Positions 20,205 to 32,412 of a stretch of DNA of 64,000 nucleotides are shown here, one piece after another. Source of the stretch: Dasypus novemcinctus (taxonomy: Eukaryota > Chordata > Mammalia > Cingulata > Dasypodidae); contig NC_080701.1 of NCBI RefSeq assembly GCF_030445035.2, positions 19,126,798-19,190,797 of the forward strand. The letters run 5' to 3'. The position numbers and the translations under genes were made by a program. The number at the start of each line of letters is the position of its first letter. Positions within the stretch are counted from its first letter, which is position 1. The notes under the pieces are model-generated. The model made no database searches and had not been told where the DNA came from. It saw only the letters and a program-made list of their open reading frames with translations.

Positions 20205-21785
20205 GACCACAGAGGGTTCAACTATGGCAGGGGAGGAACGCTGGTGTGGGGTGTTATTGATGGGAGACACATGCTTGGGAGGAAGTTCTCCAGGGCATGT
20301 ATATAGGGTACATAAAAATGTTCAGATATATTCTGTGTATTTTCATAGTAGTGGCAGTTACAAATGACAAGTGAGGGAGTGCTTAATTCCTAGCCAGGGG
20401 AGTTCCATCACATTTCCCAATGGAACAACAACAATCCCCCAAATGCAAGGGCAAAGACCAGTGAAGAAGGATGCTCCAATGATGGGTCCTTAATACTGAT
20501 GATTATGCTCATGAGCCTGTGTGCCTGAAATTTGAACTAGGCCTAAGAGTTATCTCCTGAGAGACTCTGTGTTGCTCAAATGTGGCCACTCTCTAAGCCA
20601 AACTCAGCATGTAAATGCATTATCTTTCCCTCACCATGGAATATGTCTCCTGGGAACGAGCCTCCCTGGTGCCAAGAGATTTCTACCAATCATTAACTGG
20701 TGATACAACTAGAAAAAGACCTTGAATAAAAGGGGGGAATTGTAAATACAAATGAGTTTATATAGCTAAGAGTCTTCAAAAAAGAGTCAGGAGGTCATCA
20801 GAAGGGTGCACTTATGCATACCTCAGCAGGATTTCAGAGATAGCCAAAGTAGATACAACCCCAGGTACTGGTGCTCCTGAGGGCTATGGAGACATACAGG
20901 TTCTATGATCATGGCAGTTTGCTCTGGAGTTCAGTGTCTTGTCAGTGGGCCCCACTTTGGAATTTGTGTTCCTGAAAGTGATGGAGTTGGACTCAGATGT
21001 GAACTTTCTACACATGTCTCTTCTGTCACTTTTACTGAAACTGTGGGTTATTATATACCCAGGAGACTTCAATCTCTGGACTGTCCATGTGCCAGGTGGG
21101 CCCTGAGCCACAGCAGAGTTACAGCTTCTACTCTCCGGTTTGTTGGACTTGCACAGGTCTGCTAACAGGGAGGTGAAGTGGTCAACCACTACACCAGGGA
21201 ACTGAGAGTGCCTACAACTCCAAGCAGGAGAATCACATCCATCAACCACGTGGGATCTAAGCCCCTTCTCAATATAGAGGTGGAGTGGACATCACCAGGC
21301 CAGGCTTCACAGGATGGAGGAATAAAATATGGATTAGAGTAGACTTACCAGTATTCTACTATAGAACTATTGTGACTGGTAATGGAAGAAACTGTAGGAT
21401 TGACCTGGAGAAAGTGGCCATGGTATTTGCTAAGGGCAGGGAGAGGGAAGAAGAGATGAGATGTGGGGGCATTTTCAGGACTTAGAGTTGTCCTAAATTA
21501 TATTGCAGGAACAGATGCTGGACATTATATATCCTGCCATAACCCACTGAATGTTCTGGGGGAGAGTGTAAATCACAATGTAAACTATAATCCATGTGGT
21601 GCAGCAGTGCTCCAAAATGTATTCACCAAATGCAATGAATGGGCCACAATGATGAAAGAGGTTGTTGATATGGGAGGAGTGGAGGTATGGAGTGTGGGGT
21701 ATGTGGAAACCTCATATTTTTTAATGTAACAGTTTTTGTGATCTATGTATCTTTAAAAAAAAGACAATTTAATAAAAAAAAAAGA
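20205..21785 (+). mobile_element. HAL1-like 3' UTR, copy 3 (longest)
   Basis: About 1.58 kb, co-linear with 10400-11980 (CTCTAAGCCAAACTCAGCATG, CCTCCCTGGTGCCAAGAGATT, GAGTCAGGAGGTCATC, GGCAGGGAGAGGGAAGAAGAG). The final 300 bp is shared with 2650-2960, 9970-10228, antisense 25885-26195 and antisense 56201-56284. It ends AGACAATTTAATAAAAAAAAAA. Open frames (86, 88 and 121 codons) have no motifs. Membership in HAL1 is inferred because copy 1 follows ORF1 directly. Confidence 0.7.
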
Positions 21786-22455
21786 AAAGAACATATTCCT
21801 GCCAATAAAGGGGAAAACAAAAACAAAGCAACAACAACAAAAAAAAACCATGGCTTAACCATGGTTCTTGGTGTAAAATAAATATAAAAAGAGAAAAAAA
21901 AATCCCCCCCCTGACAATTTACCACCATAGGCCCCTATTAATTTCAGAATACAGAGAATAGAGAGAATAGAATAAATTGCAGTGAGTTGTCGAGTGAACA
22001 GTATGACAACTATCTAGTCCAATATTTTAGCTCTCCAGTTTCCTCTATGCAGCCATGTCTACTGAAGGCCCTCCATTCCTGTTAGATCTCCTCTGCATAT
22101 GGACCACCACTATCCTTCAATACAGCTCACCCAAGGCTTTAAAAGCTCATTAATCAGAGAGCTTGTTAAGCTTTGAAATCTACTTCCCCATTTCTACCTA
22201 TTGGTCTCAATTTTACCTTCCAGAGTCAAGACCACTAGGTTTGGACACTCTTCCAGAGTTAAGTCTTCCAATATTTGTAGGTTATGAGTATGCCATATCT
22301 AGGCAAATAATTCTGATTCCTTGGCTGTATTTTCCTGCTTATGAAGAAAGGTCAAATAGGTCAGATGAAAACTTGTAAGCTGCCTTTAAGAAACAAATGA
22401 TAGGGAGAATACAGTTTCATATAGAGAGCATTACTTTTATTGGTAAAAATCATAG
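21786..22455. other. A-rich run, then single-copy DNA
   Basis: 21780-21900 is A-rich low-complexity sequence, partly a degenerate poly(A) tail, and CCATGGCTTAACCATGG at 21848-21864 is a perfect 8-bp-arm palindrome. 21910-22455 shows no recognised element and no supported gene. Confidence 0.45.
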
Positions 22456-22475
22456 GAAATGTCATTTTAAAAAAT

Positions 22476-23450
22476 ATATTTTATTGAAGTATATGCATAA
22501 ACATGCATAAACAATAAGTGTATAGTAAAGACTGTGAACTTACAAAATAAACATCCATAATATCATACAGGGATCTCATACATCATCTCTCCACCAAAAC
22601 CTTGCATTGTTGTGAAACACTTGGCACAAACTATGCAAGAGCATTGTCAAAATATTACTACCAACTATAGTCCCTATCTTACATTTGGTGTATTTTCCCC
22701 CAACCCACCCTATTGTTTAAAAAATGTATTTTTATTACAGAGGTTGTGAACTTGCAAAACAATTATACACATGTGTAGATTTCCCATACAACACCCCTTC
22801 ACCAACACACCACACCATGGTGGAAAATTTGTTACAGATTATGGGATAATATCATCAGACTATTACCACCATCCATGTTCCATACTGTACATTTGGCACA
22901 TTTTCCCCATACACCTCCATTATCAACAGAGTACATCTTTGGTATTGATGCAAGAATATTATAGTATTGCTGTTAGCCAGAGTCTATAGGTCACACCAAA
23001 TGTACTTTCCCCATGCTTCTCCACATTCCCACCACCCTGCAGTAGTGATGTACATCTGCTCTAGCTTACAGATGGACACTCTTGCATTTGCATCCTCAAT
23101 CACAATCCTCATCTGTCTCTGGGTTGACTGTGTTATTTAGTCCCTAGATTATTCTTTAGCTTTCTTTCTATTAACATTTACTTCCCCAAACTACCCATTT
23201 CAGTCACAATCTCATTTATAAATGAGTTGCTACTCACTAATGTATTACCATCAACTCATCCATTTCCACACTTCCACAGTCAAGTTCATTAAAACTTCTA
23301 CATACATTAAGCATCAGTAGTTCTTCTAAACTCTCCTCTTACCTCCTAATAACCTATACTCTAGTTTTTAACTCCATGTGTTTATTCTTCATATTTATTT
23401 CATATTCATGAGGCCATGCAATATATGTCCTTTTGTGTCTAGCTTACTTT
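22476..23450 (-). mobile_element. 3' UTR of the 22-34 kb L1, with two related ~213-bp units
   Basis: Plus-strand landmarks GTGAACTTAC at 22533 and GTGAACTTGC at 22746 each lead through an ACACC(C/T)CTCCACCAA-like stretch to CATTTGG.(A/G)CATTTTCCCC. This marks two homologous units, ~213 bp apart. The remainder (CCACCCTGCAGTAGTGATGTACA… CTACATACATTAAGCATCAGTAG) is shared with 29440-29740. Confidence 0.75.
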
Positions 23451-26400
23451 GCTTAATATGCCTTCAAGTACATGTGTCCCAATTTCATTTCTTCTTACTG
23501 CAACATAGTATTTCATCATACGTATATATCACATTTTGTTTATACATTCATTGGTTGATGGACACTTGAGTTGTTTCCATCTTTCAGCAATTATAAATAA
23601 TGCCACTATGAACATTGGTGTACAGATGTCTATTCATGTCATAGTTTTTTAGTTCTTCTGGATATACTCCTAGGAGAGGAATTGCTGGATCATATGGCAG
23701 TTCTATATTTAGCTTCCTGAAGGACCACCAGACTGTCTTGCACAAGGGATGCATCATTTTACACTCCACCAACAGTGAAGGGGTGTTCCTATTTCTCCAC
23801 ATCCTTTCTAGCACTTATCATTGTCTGTTTTTTTTAATAATGACCATTCTATGCAGTGTTAGATGATGTCTCATTGTTGCTTTAATTTTCATTTCCCTAA
23901 TAGCTAATGATATGAAACATTTTTTTAATGTACTCATTGGGCATTTTTATTTCCTCTTTGGAGAAATGTCTATTTAACTCTTTTGTCCATTTTTAAATTG
24001 GATTGCTTGTGCTTTTATTGTTGAGTTGTATGATCTCTTTATGGAAATCAAACCCTCATCAAATAAGTGGATCCCAAATATTTTCTCCCATCAACTGGGC
24101 TGCCTTTTCACTTTCTTCATGAAGTCCTTTGAATCACAGAAGTGTTTAAGTTTGAGGAGGTCCAATTTATCCATGTTTTCTTTTGTTGCTCATGCTTTTG
24201 GTGTAAAGTTTAAGAATCTATCACCTACCACCAGGTCTTGAAGATGTTTCTCTACAATTTTTTCTAGGACCTTGATTGTACTTGCATTTATTTAGGTCTT
24301 TGATCCATTTTGATTTAATTTTCATATAAGGTATGAAATAGAGGTCTTCTTTCTTCAATTTCTCCCAATGCCATTTGTTGAATAAACTGTTCTGCCCAGT
24401 TGGGTGGGTTTGACAAGCTTGTCAGAAATCACTTGGCCATAGATGTGGGGGTCTGTTTCTCAACCATCAGTTTAGTTCCATTAGCTTATGAGTCTTATGC
24501 CAATACAATACTGGTTTTTCCTCTATAACTAAGTAATATGATTTAAAGTCTGGAAGTGAAAGTCCTCCAACTTTACTTTTCCTTTTTAAGATGTTTCTGA
24601 CTATTTGGAGCCTCTTACCCTTCCAGATAAATTTGAAAATTGTGTATTCCATTGAAAAAATGCTGGTTGAATTTTTATTGGAGTTGCATTGAATCTGTAT
24701 ATCAATTTGGGTGAATTGACATCTTAATGATACTTTGTCTTCCAATCCATGAGCATGGAATATTCTTGCAATTATTTAAGTCTTTTTTTATTTCTTTTAG
24801 TAACACATAGTTTTCTGAAAACAAGTGCTTTATGTTCTTGGTTAAGTTTATTCCTAAATATTTGATTATTTTAGTTGCTATTGTAAATGAAATGTTTTTT
24901 CCTGACTTCCTTCTCAGATTGCACATTACTAATCTACAGAAACACCACTGATTGTTGTGTATTAATCTTGTATCCTGACACGCTACTGAAATCATTTATT
25001 AGCTCTAGCAGCTTTGTTGTAGGTTTTTTGGGACTTTCTAGATATACAATCATATCATCTGAATAGTGAAAGTTTTAATTCTTCCTTTCCAATTTGGATG
25101 GCTTTTATTTCTTTTTCTTGCCTGATTGCTTTAGCTCAAACCCCTAGCACTATATTTAACATAGTGAAGACAATGGGCAGCCCTGTTTTGTTCCTGATCT
25201 CAACAGGAAAGCTGTAAGTCTTTTTCCATTGAGTACGATGTGAGCTGTGGGTTTTTCATATATGGCCTTTATCATGTTGAGGTTTCCTTCGATTCCTACT
25301 TTTTGTAACATTTTTATCAAGAAAGGATGCTGTATTTTGTTAAATGGCTTTCCTGCATCAATCAATAAGATCATGTGATTTTTCTTCTTTGATTTATTAA
25401 TTTGGTGCATTATGCTGATTGATATTCTTGTGTTGAACCAGCATTTCATGCATGGTATAAAATTCACTTGATCAGATGAATAATTCTTTCAATGTGCAAG
25501 TATTTTATTAAGGATTTTTGCATCTGTATTCATTAGAGAAATGGGTCTGTAATTTTCTATTTTTTGGTAACATCTTTACCTGGCTTTGGTATTCGGGTGA
25601 TATTGGCTTTCATAGAATGAGTTTGGTAGCATTTCTTTTTGTTCAATTTTTTGGAAGAGCTTGAGTAATATTGGTATTAAGTCTTCTTTGAATGCTTGGT
25701 AGAACTCACCTGTGAAACTGTCTGGTCCTGGGTTTTTCATTTTGGGGAGCTGTTTGGTGACTATTTCAATCTCTTTACTTGTGATTGGTTTGTTGACATC
25801 TTCTGTTTCTTCTAGGGTCAATGTAGATTGTTTGTACATTCCCAGGAATTTTTCCATTTCATGTACATTATCTAGTTTGTTTTTTAATTTTTAAAAAAAT
25901 AAAAATTTTTTTAAAGATACATAAATTACAAAAAATATTACATTAAAAAATATGAGGTTCCCACATACCCCACTTCCCATCCCTCCACTCCTCCCACATC
26001 AACAACCACCTTCATCATTGTGGCCTTTTCATTACATTTGGTGAATACATTTTGGAGCACTGCTGCACTGCATCGATTATAGTTTACATTGTAGCTTACA
26101 CTCTCCTCCAGTCCATTCAGTGGATTATGGCAGGATAAATAATGTCCAGCATCTGTCCCTGCAATACAATTTAGAACAGCTCCAAATCCCATTGCTTAGT
26201 TCTTTTGGCATAAAGTTGTTCATAGTGCCCTCTTATGATCTCTCTTATTTCTGTGGGGTCAGTAGTAATGTTCCCCCTTTCGTTTTTTATTTCATTCATT
26301 TGAATCTTCTCTCCTTTTCCCTTAGTCATTCTAGCTAACAGTTTGTTAATTTTGTTAATCTTCTTGAAGAAACAACTTTTGTTTTTGTTAATTCTCTCTA

Positions 26401-27450
26401 TTGTTTTGTTGTTGTTGTTGCTCTCAATTTCATTTATTTCTGCTCTGATGTTTGTTATTTCATTCCTTCTACTTCCTTTGAGATCAGTTTGCTGATACTT
26501 TTTCTAGTTCCCCCAGCTGTGTAGTTAGTTCATTGATTTTAGCTCTTTCTTCCTTTTTAATGTAAGCATTGTGGGCTCTAAGTTTTCCTCTCAACACTGC
26601 CTTTGTGGCATCCCATAGGTTCTGAGGTGTTGTACTCTCATTCATCTCAAGATATTTATTGATTTCTCTTGAAATTTCTTCTTTGACCCACTGATTAAGA
26701 GTGTGTTGTTTAATCTTCATAAATAGGTGCATTTCCCATTTTTCTGCCACTTGTTGATTTCCAACTTTATTCCATTATGATCAGAGAAAGTGCTCTGTAT
26801 AATTTCAATTTTGTTTAATTATTGAGATGTGCTTTGTGACCCAATATATGGTCTATCCTGGAGAAAGATCCATGAGCACTTGAAAAGAATGTATATCCTG
26901 CTGTTTTTGGATGCAATGTTCTATATATGTCTATTAGGTTTTGTCCATTTATTGTATTATTCAAGCTCTCTGTTTCATTATTGATCCTCTGCCCAGATAT
27001 TCTATCCAATGCTGAAAGTGGTGTCTTGAAGTCTTCAACTATTATTATAGAGATGTCTATTTTTCCATTCAGTTCTGGCAGTGTTTGCCTCATGTATCTT
27101 GGGACATCCTGGTTAGGTGCATATATATTTATTATTGTTATTTCTTCCTGATTAATCATCCCTTTTAATAATATGTAATGTCTTTCCTTATCACTAATAA
27201 CAGTTTTCCTTTTAAAGTCTTTATCATCTGATATAAGTATAGCTACCTCAGCCTTTTTTTGGTTACTGCATGCATGGAATGTCTTTTCCAAGCTTTCACT
27301 TTCAGCCTATTGGTATCCTTGGTGGTAAATTAAGTCTTTTGCAGACAGCATAAAGATGGCTTATATTTTCTTTTCCATTCCACCTGTCTGTGCCTTTTGA
27401 TGGAGGAGTTTAATCCATTAAAAATAAATGTTATTACTGCAAAGGCAGTT
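23451..27450 (-). pseudogene. Disrupted L1 ORF2 of the 22-34 kb element
   Basis: Minus-strand fragments, N to C: endonuclease 26815-27291 (EEITIINIYAPNQDVP, VEDFKTPLSALDR where the GDFN-type aspartate box is altered, FSSAHGSFSRIDHILGHK); linker 26484-26750; RT 25576-25857 (EEFLGMYKQ-like, MKNPGPDSFTGEFYQ) and 25156-25467 ([30 protein letters not shown]). The FADD region at ~25050-25066 is frameshifted by a small deletion. C-terminus 23584-23814 (MWRNRNTPSLLVECKMMHPLCKT). It is split by the HAL1-like tail at 25885-26195. Confidence 0.85.
25885..26195 (-). mobile_element. HAL1-like 3' end inserted in L1 ORF2
   Basis: The reverse complement matches 21487-21780 almost block for block (CATTTGGTGAATACATTTTGGAGCACTGCTGCAC, CCACTCCTCCCACATCAACAACC on the plus strand). 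L1 ORF2 is continuous across it (…TCTAGTTTGTT / TTGGCATAAAGTTGTTCATAG…). A diverged short TSD (TAGTTTGTTTT / TAGTTCTTTTG) is possible. Its tail is an AT-rich run at 25885-25912. Confidence 0.8.
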
Positions 27451-27559
27451 CTTATTTCACCCATTTTGATCTTTGTGTTTATCTGTCATTTTATTTTTAA
27501 CACTTTTAGTTACTGTACTGATACAGTCATCATTTCTCAACTCTCTTCCAAGCCTCTCT

Positions 27560-28213
27560 CTCCTGTCTCTTCTTTTCTGGCTTTAACACTCCCTTTAATA
27601 TTTCCTGGAAAGCTGGCCTTGTTACAAACTCTCTCAGTTTGTGTTTATCTGTGAATATTCTAATTTCACCCTCATTTTTGAAAGGTAATCTTGCCATGTT
27701 TAAAATTCTTGGCTTACAGTTTTCTGTTGCAGTATCTTAAATATATCATACCATTGCCTTCTTGCCTCCATGGTTTCTGGTGAGAAATCAGCATTTAATC
27801 TTATTGGGTATTCCTTATATGTTAGGCATTGCTTTTCTATTGCTGGTCTCAGAATTCTCTGTCTTGGCATTTGATATTTGATTAGAATGTGTCTCAGATT
27901 TGATCTATTGTATTTATTTGGACAGGAGTATGTTGTGCTTCTTAGACACAGATATCTGTGTCCTTCAATAGGGTTGGGAAAATTTCCACCATAATTTCTT
28001 CAAATATTCCTTCTGCCCCTATTCCCTTCTCTTCTCCTTCTGGGGCACCCATGACATATGTTTGGATGATTTTTGCTGTCATTTAGTTCCCTGAGACCCT
28101 GTTCAATTTTTTTTATTCTTTTCTTCATTTGTTCTTTTGTATGTTTGCTTTTGGAGGCCATGTCTTCAAGCTCACTAATCTTTTCTTCTGCTCCCTCAAA
28201 TCTGCTATTTGTA
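27560..28213 (-). pseudogene. Disrupted L1 ORF1 of the 22-34 kb element (C-terminal part)
   Basis: The antisense reads as the ORF1p C-terminal domain and RRM (plus strand CCTCATTTTTGAAAGGTAATCTTGCC, TTGCCTTCTTGCCTCCATGGTTTC, GGTGAGAAATCAGCATTTAA), then coiled coil. It is interrupted at 28214 by the nested L1 and resumes at 31860 with TTTCATTCCCATAAAGTCAGC, matching 17605-17625 of the other antisense L1. Confidence 0.75.
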
Positions 28214-28223
28214 CCTCCAGTGT
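28214..28223. repeat. Left TSD of the nested L1
   Basis: CCTCCAGTGT, repeated exactly at 31860-31869; both copies lie in the ORF1 of the outer L1. Confidence 0.75.
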
Positions 28224-28231
28224 TTTTTTTT

Positions 28232-28660
28232 TATTTTTGAATAGCTTATTTTTTAATTAAAAAACAGTTTTAATTAAAAAGCAGTTCATGAGAAAGGAAA
28301 TTTAACTTTTCTTAAACCTGGTTTGACAAAATTGTTAAGACCCAATAAATCTTGAGCATTCTGAAACACAGACTCAGCAGAGGGGTACCCAGGATATTAT
28401 AAAATTGTAATTTTAGCATAAATTTCTCTTGATCTTGAACAAATTAAATATGAGTCCTTGTGAAGAATTATCTTAACCATTTAAATCAGTATTGATGGCA
28501 GATTTGGGGGCTTAGTTCCCTAGGATTTGAAGGTTGTAAGTACAATAAATCTTTTTAAAAATTCCTTTCTATAGTAGATGATTTAAAAGTTCAAACTAAA
28601 AGCAACTGGCAGAAAATTTCTTCTTCTACTGGTGAGCCCTTATCCCTGCCACTTTTAATA
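28232..28660 (-). other. Candidate 3'-transduced sequence carried by the nested L1
   Basis: Between the terminal T-run (poly(A) in antisense) and the L1 3' end (TTTTAATAAAAATTTTATTG, 28657-28676) lie about 430 bp without L1 similarity. They are inside the TSD-bounded insertion, so they probably arrived with the L1 RNA. No gene or other repeat was recognised in them. Confidence 0.6.
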
Positions 28661-28664
28661 AAAA

Positions 28665-29750
28665 TTTTATTGAAATATATCACTCATACATAAACATACA
28701 TAAACAATAAATGTATAATAGTTGTGAACTTACAAAACAAACATATATAACATCAAACAAACATATATAGCATCTCACCCTACCACCAATAACTTACATT
28801 GTTTTTAAACCATTTTAACTAATGATTAAAGAACATTGTCAAAATATTACTACTAAACAAAGTATTTTTCCCCTAACCAATCCGATTATTATTATCTTTT
28901 TATCATTTATATATGAACATACATAAACAGTTAAATGTATAGTAAAAGTTGTGAACTTACAAAGCAGACATGCATAACATCATACAGGGGTCCCATACCT
29001 CAACCCTCCACCAACACCTTGCATTGTCATTAGATGTCTGTTACAAACTATGAAAGAACACTGTCAAAATCTTACTACTAATCATAGTTCTTTTCTTACA
29101 TTTGGTGTGTTTTCCCCCCAACCCACCCTATTATTAATTTTTTAAATATATTTTTTATGAAAGAAGTTGTAAACTTATAAAACAACCATGCACGTGTGCA
29201 GAATTCCCAAACAACACCCCTCCACCAACACACTAAAATGTGGTGTGTCATTTGCTACAGATAGAATAATATCATCTGATTACAGCCATGTCCATAATGT
29301 ACATTTGACTCACATTTTCCATACTGCCTCAGTATCAACACAGTACATCTTTTGCATAGATGCAAGAATATTACATTATTACTACTAACCACATTCCATA
29401 GGTCACTCCAGCTGTATTTTCCCCATGTTTCTCTACACTCCCAACACCCTGCAGTAGTGACATACATTTGTTCTGCCTAACAAAGGACACTCTTGTATCT
29501 GTACCATCAACCACAATTCTCACCCAACTCTTGGTTTACTGTGATATCCAGTTCCTAGATTATTCTCAAGCATTCTGTCAATTGACATTTACATAACTAG
29601 ATTACCATTTTCAGTCACAATTCCCATTTATAAACTAGCTGTTATTCATTGTGTATTACCATCCACTCTATACATTTTCACAATTTTACAATAAAGCTAA
29701 TTAAAACTTCTACATACATTAAACATCAGTAGTTGACCCAGTCCTTCTCT
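28665..29750 (-). mobile_element. 3' UTR of the nested L1, with three related ~220-bp units
   Basis: Unit anchors on the plus strand are GTGAACTTAC at 28723, GTGAACTTAC at 28951 and GTAAACTTAT at 29169 (periods 228 and 218). Each unit continues with a CATACA..GG-like and CTCCACCAAC-like stretch. The rest is homologous to 22960-23330. Confidence 0.75.
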
Positions 29751-30439
29751 TATGTTCTTTGGAATCCACCACCTACCACCAGGACTTGAAAATATTTTCC
29801 AATAATTTCTTCTAGAAATTTTATGGTTCTTGCTTTTATTTTTAGTTTTTTGGTCCACTTCAAGTTAATTTTTGGATAAGGTGTGAGCTAGGGGTCCTCT
29901 TTCCTTCTTTAAGCTATGGATGTCCAATTCTTTCAGCACCATTTGTTGAATGGATTGTTCTGCCTGAGCTGTGAGAGTTTGACAGGCTTGTCAAAAATCA
30001 CTTGACCATACCTGTGAAGGTCTGTTTCTGAGCCATCAATTTGGTCCCATTGGTCTAATGTGTCTGTCTTTAGGCCAGTACCATGTTGTTTTTACCACTA
30101 TAGGTAGGTATTATGATTTAAAGTCTGGAGATGAGAGTTCACTTTTCCTTTTTATGATGTTTCTGGCTATTCAGGACTCCTTACCCTTGTAAATAAATTT
30201 AATGATCGTGTTTTCAATTTTTTCTTTAAGGCTGGTGTTATTTTTATCGAGATTGCATTAAATCTGTATATCATTTTGAGTAGAATTGACATCTTAATGA
30301 TACTTAGTCTTCCAATCCATGAGCACGGAATGTTCTTCCAGCTATTTAAGAGGTTAGGGTTTTTTTTTTAATTTGTTTTAACATTGAGTTGCAGTTTTCT
30401 GAATACGAGTGCCTTACAACCTTGGTTAATTTTATTCCT

Positions 30440-31859
30440 GACTCTTGGTGTGGATTGTAATTTTTTGTTGGTGTCTTTGCATCTGGTTTACTAGAGTATT
30501 TTTTTCTGGGTGCAGTTTTTCTCTCTAGTTTAAGGCTTCCTATCATTTCTCCCTTGCTGGTTATGCAGTAGAAGCCAAGCATGTACTTGGTGCTGCAAGT
30601 TGTGGAGGCTCAAACTGTCCTCATTGCACCAGGGACCAATGAAGCTTCTTCCAACTTTCTCCTTTGCCAGGGGTAGGAACAGAGTCATGGCTACATGGAA
30701 AAATCTATGTGCAGGCCTAGACCATAGTTGCCCAGAGAGACTGATTTGGAGCTTCACATCCCTTTCTCCCTTGGGGCAGGGTTGGAGCTGCAGGTCTGGG
30801 CAACAATCTGTGCAGTGCGGGTCCTAAGATGACTGCAGTTGCCCTGGTAGACTTCTGATTTTCAGTCTATGCCAGCCAAAGTTCCCTGCAGTTACCTGTA
30901 CAGGCTGGTGCAGGGCTCCTCAGCCTCCTCCCTGCCAGAGGTGGGGCTAAAGCCTAGGTGGGCTGCAGGCTGATCTGCATGAAAGAAACTGTCAGCCCAG
31001 CTTCCCCTCAGACTGGGGGTGGAGTAAGAATGGCAGCTACTGGCCTCTTTTTGACTTGGGCTGATTCTCACCCCAGGTGTTCCCCAGGTTATCTCTTAGT
31101 CAGCCAAGTCTCCCAATCAGTAGCTGAAATCAGCAGCCAACTGTCTCCTCCTCCCCTGTTTCTGGGAAATGGAGCTTCCAATTCCCATCACAGAGCAGCT
31201 CCTGGGGCAGCTCATGCTGCCAGAGTAGGAAAATCACCAGCCTCCATGGCTTGGTCGGTAATTTCCCAAAGAGGTTGGTGCAGGTCCCCTCAGCTTCCTC
31301 CCTGCTGGAGGTGGCACTGGGGCCTAGGCTAGAGCTGCAGTATGATCTGGATGGGAAGAAGCCAGTCCCCACCAGCACTGGGATTTTCAGTCCACCCTGC
31401 TTCCCTTCGTGCCAGGCGTGGAGTTAAAATGGTGGCTTCCAGCCTCTTTCTGACCTGGACAGGCTCAAACCTTAGCTGTTCTCAGGATCATACAGTAGCC
31501 GACTGAATTTCCTCACCATAGCTGAAATTGGTGCCCAACCATCTCTTCCTCCCCCATTTTGGGGAAGTGGAGCTTTCAATTCCAGCCACGGAACAACTCC
31601 CCAGGTAGCTTGTGCCTCCAGTGGAGGATGGGCACTACCCTCTGTGGCATGGAGTGCTCTACTTATTAGTCTTCTCTGCAGATGGGCAGTCTCCTCCTTC
31701 TACTCCCCCAAGGACATTGCAGGATGCTCTTCTGGCCTCCTGGATTCCCCCAAATAGATGCTTCAGCTAGCTCCAGAGAGCTCTGGTGTTTACTAACTGC
31801 CCTGTAGCAAGAGCTGACTCTAGGAGCTCTTTACTCTTCCGCCATCTTGCTGGTTTCTC
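30440..31859 (-). promoter_or_regulatory. 5' UTR / promoter region of the nested L1
   Basis: GC-rich antisense 5' UTR. Monomer starts (plus strand AGTTGCCC or AGTTACC) are at 30726, 30837 and 30890. Two ~370-bp units begin at GGCTGGTGCAG (30903) and GGTTGGTGCAG (31272). It ends with CCGCCATCTTGC (31839-31850), the reverse complement of a YY1-type GCAAGATGGCGG, as in many L1 5' ends. Open frames of 75-124 codons here lack motifs. Confidence 0.7.
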
Positions 31860-32130
31860 CCTCCAGTGTATTTTAAATTTCATTTGTTGCACCTTTCATT
31901 CCCATAAAGTCAGCTATTTTTCTTTGTATGTGTTCAAATTCTTTGTGCTCATCCAATGTCTTCTTAATGTACTTAACCTCTTTAGTCATCTCACTGATTT
32001 TATTAAGGAGTGAAGGAGATTTGTTTGAACATCTAAAATTAGTTGTCTCAACTCCTTTATGTCATCTGCAGGCTTACCTTTTTCCTTTAACTGGACCATA
32101 TCTTCCTGTTTCTTAGTATGGATTGTAATT
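31860..32130 (-). pseudogene. Disrupted L1 ORF1 of the 22-34 kb element (N-terminal part)
   Basis: The ORF1 coiled coil and N-terminus in antisense continue from 28213. Plus-strand landmarks (TTCTTTGTGCTCATCCAATGTCTTCTTAATG, ATCTTCCTGTTTCTTAGTATGGATTG) parallel 17655-17860 of the other antisense L1. The initiator lies near 32130. Confidence 0.7.
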
Positions 32131-32412
32131 TTTTACAATTACAATTTTTGTGGGTGTTTTCACATCTGGCTTGCTAGATGTATTTTTCTGGGTTCAGTTT
32201 CTCCCATTAGTTTGGGGCTTTCTTGTATTTTCTCTCTTTCTGGTTGTGTAGTAGGAGCCAAGTATATAGTTGGTGTTGTAAGCTATGGAGACTGAAGCTC
32301 CCCATGCTACCCCAGGAATTGGTGAAGCTTCTACTTTTCTCCTCTGTCAGGGTTAGGGACAGAGCTGCAGCCATGTATAATAATCCAAGTTGGGTAGGAC
32401 AAGACTGTCTGT

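Larger units (their letters stand above)
28224..31859 (-). mobile_element. Nested, internally deleted LINE-1 (non-autonomous), 3.6 kb
   Basis: It inserted into ORF1 of the outer L1 with TSD CCTCCAGTGT. From its 5' end (right): AAACCAGCAAGATGGCGG (YY1-like), a GC-rich 5' UTR with two ~370-bp units and about three ~110-bp monomers (30440-31859). It then jumps directly to the C-terminal third of ORF2 (29760-30435, antisense) and the 3' UTR (28665-29750, three ~220-bp units). ORF1, the endonuclease and most of the RT are missing. A T-run (28222-28231) at the left is separated from the L1 3' end by ~430 bp of non-L1 DNA. Confidence 0.82.

Noticed and set aside
30958-31332. 124-codon plus-strand frame
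   Set aside because: Lies in the duplicated GC-rich 5' UTR of an antisense L1; no motif, no codon-level conservation between the two ~370-bp units.
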